A stretch of DNA of 64,000 nucleotides from Flaccisagitta enflata (taxonomy: Eukaryota > Chaetognatha > Sagittoidea > Aphragmophora): positions 15,810,001 to 15,874,000 of the forward strand of contig OZ231128.1 in NCBI GenBank assembly GCA_965153355.1, written 5' to 3'. A model generated the notes under the pieces. The model had not been told where the DNA came from and searched no databases. It saw only the letters and a list, made by a program, of their open reading frames with translations. Made by a program: the position numbers and the translations under genes. This document shows positions 1 to 14,337 of this stretch, piece after piece; within the stretch, counting starts at the first letter, position 1, and each line of letters begins with the position of its first letter.

Positions 1-23
1 GCGCCTTAACACTTTGCGGTTTA

Positions 24-222
24 TCTAAACTAGGGCGGTAACACGGCTGCCCCGGTCACGTTTGGGAGGGCCGGGACTGTATTTGAGGTGACCAGAGCAT
101 TTGGGTAGGAGCAGTGAGGCCAAAGACCGTAGACATATAAAAGAAAATTAAAAGGGGATGGTAAGATCAAAATACCAACGGACTGACGGACTTACAAACT
201 GGGGTGTTGAGTCACGTAACAT
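24..222 (-). repeat. Rep-A copy, degenerate
   Basis: Reads as the reverse orientation of Rep-A: a decayed ACACGGCTGCCCC head, the GCATTTGGGTAGGAGCAGTGAGGC middle in pieces, a short GACTGACGGAC array and a GAGTCACGTAAC tail in place of the intact hairpin. Many substitutions suggest an old copy. Confidence 0.6.
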
Positions 223-2975
<2,753 letters not shown>

Positions 2976-3813
2976 CTTTTTTTTTCAGAATGGGAGCGAA
3001 GATTGATTGGTTGATTGTGGGAAGCTTGGTTTGTCGATTGGTAGGTTCAACCTTTGATAATGGGAAAAAGCCGTACGGGGTGAAGGACGTTGTTTGCCGT
3101 GAATACAATCTGGCTCAGAACTATCGCGTCAATCTTGCTTCTTTTTTGGGGGGGGATGGGGGGGGGAGGTTGAGAAGGAAGAATTCTTTTATGAGTATTT
3201 GTGCTGTGTTCAAACAAAAACATTTTGATTATCCCTAAATCAGCTAAATCAGCTAAATCAGCTGATATTGTAACATGTACTAACATGTGGATCATTGGTC
3301 CCTCAACAACTTCAAAAACACATTGATGTATATTTCCACGCCATTTTCTTCATATAAGAACAAATGCTTACATAGCTGAACCAAAAAAGGTAATATTGGA
3401 CTATCGGATAAATTGGATGATTGGATGAACCAAAATATCCATCTTTTGGTTCTAAAATCGCAAAGATAATATCTATCGTAACAGGGCTTCATCAGCTGCG
3501 GTAATTGTTGCTAAATGAAAAATACATAAGTAAAGGAGCAATAAACCCTCTTTTTCAATTGTTTTGACATCACAATTATGATGCCACAGGTTGCCAGAAA
3601 TGCAGAATAGCACCTATTATTTCTTTTTTTTTCGTTTTTTTTTTTTTTTTTTGCGAAGGTGATGAGAAATTACCACATTATCTTTAGGGAGGGGCAACAA
3701 AAATAAAAAAGACTAATTTATAATTAATAATTTACCTCTTGTTTTTGATAACATGTCTGTATGGGGATCAACAATCTTACAAATTTGGCCATCGAATTGT
3801 ATAACCCCATTAT
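2976..3813. other. No gene recognised
   Basis: Contains a short G run near 3149-3168, three tandem CAGCTAAAT units near 3240-3262 and a poly-T stretch near 3625-3652. Nothing coding is recognisable. Confidence 0.5.
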
Positions 3814-3815
3814 TA

Positions 3816-4412
3816 ACAGGGTGTGCAAAATTATCCGCACTTGCTCCATTGAAAGAAAACCATACTTAGAAGTGACCCAGCAATATGAAATTTGAGCCAA
3901 AGTACCCCAGCTAGTCATACTAGAAGCCAAAATTGATTGTAGGTTTTTTCTAAATCCCTGGTCACTATGGGAGTCAAATGATTGAAAGCAGAGACATTGA
4001 TTTTGACAGGATTTTATTTCATAAGCAAAATAGAAAACAGAATCATTGATTCTTGTATTTGTAACTACTCCATCATGATTTTCCTAGCTTGACACACACT
4101 ATGCTGAGGGAGGTAAGTTAAATCAACATCAGTGGAGGTCAAAAAAGCAAATAAATCAGGCCCAAAAGGCAAGAAAAACTAACAACAGAATTTCAGTTTT
4201 TTTTCTTCAATGAACTTTTTAAAGGAGTGTTTTATCTGAGTTAAATATGCCTAAACAGTTTAATTTCTGACTTTTTATACTTCGTGAATTTTGGTTTTGA
4301 ATGTTAAGAAGGATACTTTTTCATATCTACCCCTTATGCTTTCAAAAATCATTTTTTCTACAGGGTTTTAAAAAAAATAACTGCTGAGTGCGGATAATTT
4401 TGCACACCCTGT
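3816..4412. mobile_element. Mariner-like MITE, 597 bp
   Basis: The ends are perfect 26-bp inverted repeats (ACAGGGTGTGCAAAATTATC... and its reverse complement), flanked by TA on both sides (3814-3815 and 4413-4414). A TA duplication, a short CAGGGTG-type terminus and no transposase frame fit a non-autonomous Tc1/mariner-type element. Confidence 0.8.
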
Positions 4413-4639
4413 TACAAGTCTAAGCCTATGATCGGGTCTGGGAGAGCAGCGGCGCTGATGCAGAAACCGTTTTGGTCACGTGCTATATAGACGGACCGAC
4501 TAATGAACCGACTTAGTGGGTTATTGAATCAAATACACACGCCTAAGAATTTTTCCAGCAAACCAGTGAAAGCGCCTTCTCCAGAAATGGTTGTAACAAG
4601 AGGAACAGGTCGCTTAAGGACAACTTGCGATCATCGATA

Positions 4640-4687
4640 ACTGTTGCCCTGCTTTGCAAGATTGTGAATCAGATTGAGAGAGGCAAG
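4640..4687 (-). repeat. Link module
   Basis: Contains GTTGCCCTGCTTTGC followed by a GATTGTGAATCAGATTGAGAG-like stretch leading into a Rep-B head. The same module joins Rep-A and Rep-B at 14.28, 16.06, 33.65 and 58.87 kb. Confidence 0.5.
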
Positions 4688-4736
4688 GCAGCGGCCCAGA
4701 GGGGGACGAAGTTTTGAAGAATATAGGGGTACTTTT
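4688..4736. repeat. Rep-B type I head fragment
   Basis: GGCAGCGGCCC...GGGGACGAAGT followed by a decayed version of the CTGTAGAACACAGGGGGAC motif. Only the head is present, and it is followed at once by a type II Rep-B. Confidence 0.5.
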
Positions 4737-5018
4737 GGGCAGCGGCCCCGAAGGGGTCGATGACCTAAGCTTTCATACGGGGGAATTTTCTCCTTCTCCT
4801 CCTCTTTCGTCCCCCCCAACCTCCAGGCCCATATCTCAGCCTCGAGGCCCATATCCCAGCCTTGAGGCCCAAATCCTAGTCTTGAGGCCCAAATCCCGAC
4901 CTCAAGGCCAAAATCCCATCTTCAAGGCCCAATTCCCCGCCTCGAGGGATTTGGGCCTCAAGAATGGGATTCCCCTGTATGAAAGCATAGGTCATCGACC
5001 CCTTTGGAGCCGCTGCCC
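4737..5018. repeat. Rep-B type II foldback
   Basis: Inverted termini: GGGCAGCGGCCCCGAAGGGG on the left and its partner ending GGAGCCGCTGCCC on the right. Next to them are the type II motif TCGATGACCTAAGCTTTCAT and its complement. The left arm is a tandem array of about 20 bp (CCTCGAGGCCCAAATCCCAG-like). The right arm is short. Confidence 0.75.
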
Positions 5019-5485
5019 TGCTCCCCAATCAACTTCCAGCACAACCTACTTAGGCAGGGCACGCGTACCGCTGACCATCTAACGCTTTTGCGACTATTGT
5101 TCATTCCTCTGTCCAGGTTTGAGGGACAGATTTCAGCTTTGAACGGGCTGATTTCAGATCTGAGGGGGCAAATTTCAGGCTTAAGAGGGCATATTTCAGG
5201 TCTGGGATGGTACATTCCAGGTCTGGAAGGGAAGATTTTGGGCCTGGAAGGGCAGATTTCAGGCCTGACAGGCCCAATGCAATGGGGGGATGAACAGACG
5301 GAAGAAGGGATGGACGGAAGGACGAATGGAAGGACAAATAGAAGGATGGACAGACAGACGGAGGGATGGACGGAAGGACCGATGGAATTACAGACAGAAG
5401 GATGGACGGAGGGATGGAAAGAAGGACAGACGGAAGGACGGACGGAAGTACAAACGGAAGGACGGACGGTTTTTGTGTATATTGG
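5019..5485. repeat. Link plus Rep-B type I right arm
   Basis: A Link-like segment (GCAGGGCACGCGTACCGCTG) is followed at 5117-5280 by tandem units of the type GGGCAGATTTCAGGCCTGA, then a GGAC/GGAT/GGAA tetranucleotide array at about 5285-5470. The left arm is missing. Confidence 0.6.
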
Positions 5486-5503
5486 CCTATTGCCTCTAAA
5501 GTA

Positions 5504-6063
5504 CAGTAGATCTTGTCTAGACTTGAGATAATGGGGGCAAGCATTGTAGAAAAATAAATGAAGCCAGGGGAGTGATATTTGAAACATAGACTAATAAAGG
5601 GATGCTTTATTGCCCATGAAAGCTGGTTGCCATGGAAACGCAATTCTATGTATTCGTGCTAAAATATCAATATTCTGAGAAATCTTTTGAGTGAACATTT
5701 TTCAAAATCAAATTTGCTTCAACTTTCCCACATTATGTTCTGTAGGAATGTTGCTTGTCTAGCGGTTGTTAGGGGTTGTCACACATGGATACGCTCCCTA
5801 GCAATGGCCAAACGAGCAACATTTTCACAAAGAAAACGGTAAGAAAGTTGTAAAATTTGATTTTAAGTAATGTTCCTTAAAAAATCTCTCAAAATATTGA
5901 TATTTTAGCAAGATTACATGAAAATGTGTTTCCATAGCAACCAGTTACTATGGGGAATTGAGCATCCTCTTATTAGTCTATGATCCAAATATTGCTCCCC
6001 TGCCTTCATTTGTTTTTCCACAATGCTTGCCCCTGTTATCTCAAGTCTAGACGAGATCTACTG
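5504..6063. mobile_element. Palindromic TA-flanked MITE, 560 bp
   Basis: The two halves are reverse complements over most of their length. Ends CAGTAGATCTTGTCTAGACT and the complement with one change are flanked by TA (5502-5503, 6064-6065). This is a Tc1/mariner-like non-autonomous element or long palindrome. Confidence 0.75.
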
Positions 6064-6065
6064 TA

Positions 6066-6364
6066 GTAAAACAATCATTCAGAGGTATTGACAAAAAGAA
6101 GTCCTTGAAATGAATTTTGTCGAATCATACCGAAGTCCCTAACAGATGTTATCAAGGAAAATGAAAATAAGGTTTCGAAGTTTTGGGGTTGCTTTCTTTT
6201 GCGTGGCAGCCCTTATTGATGTGTGTTATTTTGCATGACATGGTGTAACAAGGCATGAATTGACATGGCAGAGTGGTACATTGTAGGGTATGTCATTCAG
6301 TCATTGGTATGCGTGGTCTGACATGAAAGGCGTGTGGATATGTTAGGGCATGTTATGGTTGGAA
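6066..6364. other. Intergenic, nothing recognised
   Basis: About 300 bp with a loose GGCATG/GACATGG periodicity near 6230-6350 but no gene or clear repeat. Confidence 0.4.
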
Positions 6365-7109
6365 ATAAGTCGAATAACACTCATAAAAAGAATTTTTGGG
6401 TCTAATATTATATTCCAAAATTATATCAATTAGGGACAAAATTATTTCTCTGAAAAAAAGGCGCAAAATTAGACAGAAATCATATCGAAATCAGACAAAT
6501 TCTGGCCGAAAAAAAATGGGAAAACCAAAAAGCTGTGGAAATATATTAATCATATCAGTCATAACCGTTATATTCACGTCTGCAAATTCGGGAAGCAAGT
6601 GGAAAAATAATATGTTAGTTATACCCGCTCTACTTCGCAATTTAGAAAAGATAGCCAAAAATATAAGAATTATATAGGGCTCACTGGAAAATTTTCTAAT
6701 TTCTTGAAAAATATAAGAATTATATAAGGCTCAAATTTTAAATGATTTTCAAATCAGTCTCATTTGCATATTGCAGTCAGTTAGTTTTTGTGTTTTTTTT
6801 GCTACCTTATCATTAAAAAAATGCATATTTTGCTAATTTTTGAGTGCTTACATAGTTATCATATACATCAAAAACTGGTTTATTAGTGAAACGTTGATTG
6901 CTCTTATTATTTTACTGTCTGTAACTTTCTAGATAAACAAATCTCTGTCATACAGTAATGACAAGGATATAAAAGAGAAACTAAATATTTGTATGTGTTC
7001 ATGCAATAGAAAAAAAAAGAGGAAGTGAAACAGTTTGTAGGGGCAGGCTTTGTGAGAGTAGGATGATCAGTCTGTCAAGATTCGGCGAGAAAAGGTAGAG
7101 GGGAGGAAG

Positions 7110-7113
7110 AGGA
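7110..7113. repeat. Target-site duplication, left (AGGA)
   Basis: The four bases AGGA directly before the 5' LTR match the four bases after the 3' LTR. This is the duplication size expected for Ty3/gypsy integrases. Confidence 0.8.
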
Positions 7114-7571
7114 TGTGGGCTCTCAATAGAGTCCATCCTTTTACCTTCAATCATCAATCTCATTTGCATATTGCAGTCTCCTCTCTTATGATTAGTGCCC
7201 TTGTCCTCGCATGCTCATTTACTGTTATTCTCCTTTCCCCTTTCTCTCCTATGTCCTACATGAGGTCAATCATGTTACATTGTCACATTTCCTCTCCTAT
7301 ATTGTCTCATTGCAAAGTGATGTAGCTACCTCTTAATGCATATCATGTATTTCACCCTGACTGCTGTTATATCCTTGGAACTGATGTAGATTCAACTGGT
7401 GAGGGAAGGGTAAGAAATATAACCCCTTCAGAAGGCTGCTCAGACTATACACACACCTCTATCTATTAACTTGCGAGTTCATAGATGAAAGACTCAAGTA
7501 TTCAGTTACGATCCGAGTCCCGGCTTATAGTCACGGAAGAGCTAGCTAGCCAGCTAGTAGCGTTATCTACA
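7114..7571 (+). repeat. 5' LTR, 458 bp
   Basis: Begins TGTGGGCTCTC and ends GTTATCTACA (TG...CA). It matches 11395-11852 along its full length with about 98.5% identity, and the differences are all substitutions. Confidence 0.93.
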
Positions 7572-7572
7572 C

Positions 7573-7590
7573 TGGTGAGCCTGACTGAAC
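7573..7590 (+). promoter_or_regulatory. Putative primer-binding site (tRNA-Trp-like)
   Basis: TGGTGAGCCTGACTGAAC starts one base after the LTR. TGG complements the CCA tail of tRNA, and the next bases resemble the complement of the animal tRNA-Trp 3' end with two or three mismatches. The tRNA identity is inferred from memory. Confidence 0.55.
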
Positions 7591-7688
7591 TATATTCCAA
7601 CCTCAGTCCAGCCCCTAATGAGGCGCGCCGATTGCGCTGCGCCGAAGGCTAAGCTGACTAATCTGGTTGAGTCAAAAGTCAGTCCCCA

Positions 7689-7829
7689 ACGAGAGGCCGG
7701 TAAACCGGATATCTGTTCCAACCTGTCTGAGAGGTGGATCAGAAGAGAAGCTGGTAAACCAGAAATTTGTAACAACTTGTCTGAGAAGTTTTTCAGAAGA
7801 GAAGCCGGTGAACCGGAACAATTCAATTG
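7689..7829 (+). repeat. 54-bp tandem repeats in the leader
   Basis: Nearly three copies spaced exactly 54 bp. Each centres on a 12-base palindrome: CCGGTAAACCGG at 7697, CTGGTAAACCAG at 7751 and CCGGTGAACCGG at 7805. The middle copy changes both halves of the stem, so pairing is kept. Confidence 0.8.
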
Positions 7830-7905
7830 CCAGCGCCACGCACTCACTCAGTGAACTTTGTGGCACTTGCCCCGCTCTATAGGCGATCCCGCATTGATCT
7901 CGCCC

Positions 7906-8969
7906 ATGAACAACCAAAGAACAACTACACGTTCACAGTCAGAAGCTGATCCAAATCTACTAGCAGCACCATTAACATCATTCCGCAGACGCCGTTCTCC
8001 AACTCGAGATCAAAGACTCGCATCACCAAATCATTATGAAGAAGAAGAGGGACTTATCTTCACATTCCCAGAAGCCCAAAACTTGGGTGACCCAAGCAAC
8101 TCTATTCAAGCTTTGACAGAGGCGCTACAAGGCGTCAGAGTCTCCAGCCGAAAACCAGAACTCCCGGCCTTTGACCCCAAAAACGTCGACATCTGGTTGA
8201 AGCGCGTTGACAACGCTTACCGACGAGCAGGCGTCACTGAGCCAAAGGACAAATTTGCTTTTATTGAAACAAAATTTTTGGTGGACGCCGACCCAAGAAT
8301 TACAAGTTTCTCTAAGGCGAGGGGACCGCGGACGAATGGACGGCTTTTGAGGCCTACCTCCGCGGCAGATACGGCCGAACAAAAGCTCAACAAGCAGCAG
8401 TCATTCTCGACGGTTTCCAAAGAGACGGGAAATTACCATCGGAGATGTTTGCGGCCATCAAGGAAAAGATTGGCTCAATTACGGTGGATGACATTGTGAA
8501 AGAAATCGTCCTGAGAGAACTACCAACAGACGTCAGACGGACCATCCACGACAAAGTCAAAGACGCAGATGGCGCCAAAACTGTTAAACTAGCTGACCAG
8601 TACTTTGACAGAAACGGAAAACCTATCCACCAAGCCCCAAGCTTGCAAGTCAGCGCCATCAATGACGTCCCTGATCCCATCGATACTGACGGCGAAGACG
8701 AGGTCAACGCCATCAACCACCGTTTCCCAAAGGGCAACCGATGGACCCGTCCTTGAGAAGGCCAAAAGCCTATGAAGACAATAAAAACTGAAGCACCCAA
8801 ATTGGCACCAAAGGTTGTGAAAGCAAATCCAAACTACCCAGTCAAGAAAAGCGTTGATCTTTGCCAAGCCCACTTCAGGTTTGGTGACAAGGCCCGCTAC
8901 TGCGAAGTCAGCTGCTCCCAATTTGATGAACAACGCTTCCCGGGAAACGGGCAGGCGGGCCAGAAATAA
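7906..8969 (+). pseudogene. gag: gag, frameshifted and interrupted
   Basis: Structural polyprotein of the LTR element. The capsid-like N-terminal part is open from an ATG at 7906 (or 7858) to about 8310; its LPAFDPKNVDIWLKRVDNA segment is typical of CsRn1-like Gag. Homology then continues in another frame (about 8315-8756), so a small indel lies near 8305-8335. A TGA at 8754-8756 interrupts that frame. The same frame resumes to 8969 with a nucleocapsid finger near 8860-8915 of the pattern C-x2-H-x9-C-x3-C, ending in FPGNGQAG. The copy cannot make a full Gag unless these are sequencing errors. Confidence 0.8.
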
Positions 8970-11350
8970 ATGCCGCACTGCCCCGCGAAGCACAAGACGG
9001 CTCAAAGCTTCTTTTTGCCATTGACGCAATCGACAATACTCGTTGGCTTATAGATGGCGGCGCAGCATGGTCAATAATCCTGCCAACACCACAGCAACGC
9101 GCTGCTGGCCCCAATGCTTGGCGACTTCAAGCAGCCAACGGTTCAGAAATTTTGTGTTATGGGCTTACAGACCGAGATGTCTGTATTGGTGGACTAAAGA
9201 ACAACGAACGAAGGTGGCCGCCTTTCGACCGGGAACTCCTTGCAGATTTTCGATCAATCCGTCACTTCCGTCATATGGTGGAGGGTCGACGATTTACGCT
9301 GTACACTGATCATCAGTCACTTGTTCCTGCTCTCTCAAAAAAGACTGAGCCACACACGGCACGTCAAACATACCAACTGTCTGGTATTGCCGAATACACG
9401 ACTGACATAAGATACATCGAAGGCAAAGCCAATGTTGTGGCAGACGCGTTGTCCCGCCCAAATGAAACAGAGGAACATACGTTCTTGATTGCGATGGTTG
9501 ACGCAGGCATCACGACCCAGCTTGGTCCAGGCCACAAGGTTCACTTGACCAAAACAATCACAACGCCATCGTCATGCATCAAGAAACCTATTCCGAGCGA
9601 AAAACTGGAGGATCTAAATCAATCAATCAACTCCATAGTCTCTCTGGGCATTGACTTTGAAGAGATGGCACGCGATCAGCCTCTTGACCCGGAATTCACT
9701 CGCGTCTCACGCGATCCAAATTCTGGAATATCATTCCGAAAAGTTCCAATGGGTCCATACCACCTGCACGTAGATGTCTTCAATGGCCCTGCTCATCCAT
9801 TTGTTCCATTTACCTGGAGAAGACGCGTCTTTGATGCTATTCACGGCCTTGGTTACCCAGGCATTGAAAGAACAAGACAGATGATTTGCGAAAAATTTGT
9901 TTGGCCATCAATCCGCGCTAATACAGCAAAATGGTCTCGCGAGTGTGTGCACTGTCAAAGAGCCAAGGTGCGACGTCACGTTGTCCCAGAAATTGGCGAA
10001 TTCATTGTCCCAAACCGACGCTTCGCGCACCTACATGCGGACCTCACTAAGATGCCAGAATCTAACGGATACTGCTATCTGTTGACAATCATTGACCGGT
10101 TTACGCGATGGCCAACGGCAATCCCACTGAAGGACACCACAACAGAAACCGTCATCAACGCAATCACGCATGGCTGGATAGCCTCATTTGGTGTCCCTAA
10201 AGCAATTACAACCGACCGTGGGTCACAATTTACTTCTGCATTGTGGAAGCAACTTTGCAACACATGGGGCATTGTGGCCTACCTTACAACGTCATACCAT
10301 CCTGAAGCCAACGGCTTGGTGGAAAGATTCCACAGAAGACTCAAGGAATCACTCAAAGCCCAGTGTGGCGAGGACAGTACAGAATGGTTTTGGCGCCTTC
10401 CAATGGCGCTCCTGGCCATACAAACGACTCTCAAACCTGATGTGGGTTCCTCCCCAGCAGAGTTGGTTTACGGCGAAGGTCTGGCAGTTCCAGGGGAATT
10501 GCTTCCAGATGTAACCTTCGTGGAAGAAGACTTGACACAGCAGCGCAAACGCATGCTAGGAAACTTGCGTGTCGAAGTTGAACGCCTCCAGCCAACACCA
10601 ACATCCACACATCGTCAACCGCACACTTATTTACCTGACGACCTCAAGGATGCAACCCATGTTTTTGTAAGACGTGGGGGACATGGCCATCCTCCTCTTA
10701 CATTGCCTTACGTAGGCCCCTTCAAGGTCAAATCTCGCACTGAGACTGGCTTCAACGTCCACCTACCAGGACGTGGAGTAGACGAAATAGCCTTAGCCCG
10801 CATCAAACCGGCATATGTGGACCTAGAAGACACCAACAATGGAAATAGCCAGCCCCCTTCACCGCAGTCTCCGCAGCCTCCGCAGCCTCAGCAGCCTCAG
10901 CAATCTCCGCAGGCTACAGAGCCTCCTAGGCCAACCATGCAGTCTAGAAGAAATCGACGCAGGGGGGCGCCCCACATTGCTGATTTTAACCAACGTCAAC
11001 ATCCTCAATCATTTAAGCGGGAACAACAGTCCAGTCCCATCGCAGAATCGTCATACTCTGAGCCAGTGGCTCCGGAGCCAGGCACTGAGGACCCCTATGA
11101 TGGGCATACACCAGCGGACTCAAACCTTGCGCCCTGCCAGTGCGAACCTCCCGACAACCCTCAGGCGCCGTGTAACACGCCAGTGGCCGCTAGGCCAGGC
11201 ACTAGCCTCAATGACAATTCAACTTCCCTACCTCAAACAGTGACACCTCATCCTCGTCAGGTGCAGCGCGCCGACTTGAACAGAAGAATGGCAAGGCCAA
11301 ATTATGGCCCCTCTCTCTCAGCCATCTTGAAAGCCCATCTCAACGTGTGA
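8927..11350 (+). pseudogene. pol: pol with RT deleted: PR remnant-RNase H-integrase
   Basis: One continuous frame from just after a TGA pair at about 8921-8926; the first ATG is at 9152, giving 732 residues. Protease remnant: LIDGGAAWSII at about 9047-9079, with Gly where the catalytic D-T/S-G triad has Thr or Ser. At about 9165-9190 the protease sequence passes straight into the second half of RNase H (ERRWPPFDRELL, then YTDHQSL, then VVADALSR). All RT and the first RNase H catalytic Asp are missing. Integrase: the zinc-binding domain at about 9840-9960 has HGLGYPG where HxxxHPG is usual, so one zinc ligand is Tyr, while the CxxC is kept. The catalytic core has Asp at 10040 and 10214 and Glu at 10322, with exactly 35 residues between the last two. 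A GPY/F-like PYVGPF module lies at about 10704-10730. The tail to 11350 is rich in Pro, Gln and Ser. No chromodomain seen. Confidence 0.88.
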
Positions 11351-11380
11351 AGACATTTTTTCTCCCAGAGGTGCAACAAA

Positions 11381-11394
11381 ACGTCTGGGGGGCG
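11381..11394 (+). promoter_or_regulatory. Putative polypurine tract
   Basis: A short G-rich stretch (CTGGGGGGCG) lies immediately before the 3' LTR, where plus-strand priming is expected. It is weak as a polypurine tract. Confidence 0.4.
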
Positions 11395-11852
11395 TGTGGG
11401 CTCTCAATAGAGTCCATCCTTTTACCTTCAATCATCAATCTCATTTGCATATTGCAGTCTCCTCTCTTATGATTAGTGCCCTTGTCCTCGCATGTTGAAT
11501 TACTGTTATTCTCCTTTCCCCTTTCTCTCCTATGTCCTACATGAGGTCAATCATGTTACATTGTCACATTTCCTCTCCTATATTGTCTCATTGCAAAGTG
11601 ATGTAGCTACCTCTCATTGCATATCATGTATTTCACCCTGACTGCTGTTATATCCTTGGAACTGATGTAGATTCAACTGGTGAGGGAAGGGTAAGAAATA
11701 TAACCCCTTCAGAAGGCTGCTCAGACTATACACACGCCTCTATCTATTAACTTGCGAATTCATAGATGAAAGACTCAAGTATTCAGTTACGATCCGAGTC
11801 CCGGCTTATAGTCACGGAAGAGCTAGCTAGCCAGCTAGTAGCGTTATCTACA
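11395..11852 (+). repeat. 3' LTR, 458 bp
   Basis: Full-length match to the 5' LTR. Differences seen: three in a block at about 11496-11500, two near 11613-11615, and two single changes near 11735 and 11758. AGGA follows at 11853-11856. Confidence 0.93.
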
Positions 11853-12204
11853 AGGAGAAGGTGGGGGAATAGAAAGAGGAGGGAGAAAAAAAAAACATCA
11901 ATACCGCAATATGCAAATGAGATCAGTTCTATTTTTTTCATATACTTTTTATATTGGTAATATAATAGTTGGATTTGTTGATATAACTGTTATATTACAG
12001 CAATCTAATTTCGATATAATTTTGGATTTGAGTCCGCTTTACCTGTCTAATTTCGATATAATTTTGTCTAATTTCAATCTAATTGCGCAAAAAGCCAGGG
12101 CCAAAAAAGCGGAAATATAATTTTTCCGTAATCAATATAATTTTGGAATATAATATCAGACCCAAACCTTTTTTTTTATGAGTGAACGTAGTTCGACTTT
12201 TTGA

Positions 12205-12655
12205 AACGTAGGGGAGAAATGTTTTCCATTTTTGGTTTTGGGAAATTCTTTAAAGTAGGGTAATTTTGAGGCTGGGTTAATGCTTTTTTGATATTCATTG
12301 CTTTTACATTTCAAGGACATTGCTTTTACATTTCAAGTACAAAGTTTCAATGAAGTGGAAATTGGCATAGTACTCAACATTAGTGATATGGGGATTGCCA
12401 TAGAATGCCAGGGAAATTGTTAAAAATCAATTTCCGCTTCATTGATATTCACAGCTGAAAAAGAGCTTTTTATTTTCTTTCAAAGGGGACCAACCAGAGA
12501 TCTGTGCGATCAATTTTTTTTTTGTATTTTCGCAAAAATTGAAATGTTTCATTGATCTTAATTTCCAGTCCTATGTTACAAAAGTGAAGTGTCAAGATGT
12601 TACGCAAATTGACTCTAACTTTTTTGAGGCTAGCTTTCGCATTCAACTCTGCTTA
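12205..12655. other. AT-rich spacer with 21-bp duplication
   Basis: CATTGCTTTTACATTTCAAG occurs twice in tandem at about 12298-12340. The start (TTTTTGAAACGTAGGGGAGAAAT) resembles sequence at 52.45 kb. No gene seen. Confidence 0.5.
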
Positions 12656-12661
12656 AGTGAA

Positions 12662-12746
<85 letters not shown>

Positions 12747-12848
12747 CACAGAGATAGACAGACAGACAGACATACACAGAGATAGACAGACAGACAGACA
12801 TATACAGAGATAGACAGACAGACAGACAAACAGACAGACAAACAGGGA
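12662..12848. repeat. (GA)n and (GACA)n microsatellites
   Basis: A pure GA tract to about 12741 is followed by three near-identical blocks of ACACAGAGATAGACAGACAG-type units. Confidence 0.9.
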
Positions 12849-13142
12849 GAAACACACACGCACACAAAAGAAATGCACTGAAAAAAAAGAGACTCCCATT
12901 TACGACTTTTTTTCCGGTCCACGATAGCCGCCTTTATTGGTAGGACATGCAATGACTTGGTATAGTATGGCTTGTCATAGAAAGGCTTGGTATGAGTCGG
13001 TGTGGTAGGCCATGTCATGATATGGGTGAATGTGGTTTAGCCCGTTAATGAAAAGGAAGATTAACTGGCACCGAAATTCAATCTTCTAAATCCTTCGCTT
13101 TTCCCGTAAATCGATTTTTCATTGCGGCTTCCTTTACCTACC

Positions 13143-14160
<1,018 letters not shown>

Positions 14161-14263
14161 AACAAGGCCGGATACACGGCTACCCCAGTCGCGTGCGGGT
14201 GGGCAGAACCAGTGCTGGAGACGGTCACTAGAGCATTTGGGCAGGAGCAGTAGGCTCAACTAG
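14161..14263 (-). repeat. Rep-A left half
   Basis: Starts AACAAGGCCGGATACACGGC and runs through GTGCGGGTGGGCAG and GCATTTGGGCAGGAGCAGT. It then switches to Link sequence. The matching right half is at 15368-15460. Confidence 0.8.
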
Positions 14264-14337
14264 TCATCCAAGGATCGCACATGGTCAGCGGTACCCGATG
14301 CCCTGCTGGGAGTGATTCAGTGAAGTGGAGTGAGAGC
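14264..14337. repeat. Link module
   Basis: Contains GGTCAGCGGTACCCGATGCC and CTGCTGGGAGTGATTCAGTG, ending in AGCAGGGCAGCGG, which is the Rep-B head. Confidence 0.6.

Larger units (their letters stand above)
7114..11852 (+). mobile_element. Ty3/gypsy LTR retrotransposon lacking RT
   Basis: Full element with 458-bp LTRs, a primer site, a broken gag, and a pol that reads protease remnant, C-terminal RNase H and integrase. No reverse transcriptase motif is present anywhere between the LTRs. Order, 4-bp target duplication, the CHCC-type Gag finger and a tRNA-Trp-like primer site point to the CsRn1-type animal clade; this is from memory, not a search. At 4.74 kb it is shorter than usual for a complete Ty3 element, consistent with internal deletion. 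The LTRs differ at 7 of 458 positions by eye, so insertion is not brand-new. It could only move using enzymes from another copy. Confidence 0.88.
6365..12202. mobile_element. Foldback element split by LTR retrotransposon
   Basis: The left arm (about 6365-6770, beginning AAGTCGAATAACACTCATAA) and the right arm (about 11886-12202, ending TTATGAGTGAACGTAGTTCG) are imperfect reverse complements. Each includes the TCATTTGCATATTGC motif (6769 and about 11909). A 4.74-kb LTR element sits in the loop. No transposase frame was seen, and the exact ends are uncertain. Confidence 0.65.

Noticed and set aside
2976-2990. Polypyrimidine tract ending in CAG after the CT array as a 3' splice site
   Set aside because: No recognisable exon follows, so the resemblance is probably chance.
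5004-5587. Frames of about 175-209 residues over the GGAC arrays, on both strands
   Set aside because: They follow the tetranucleotide array and Rep-B arm; equivalent frames appear over other copies of the same repeats.
14280-14300. TGGTCAGCGGT in Link as a Pol III A box of a tRNA-derived SINE
   Set aside because: It is one base short of the A-box consensus, and no B box was found at a suitable distance in any copy.
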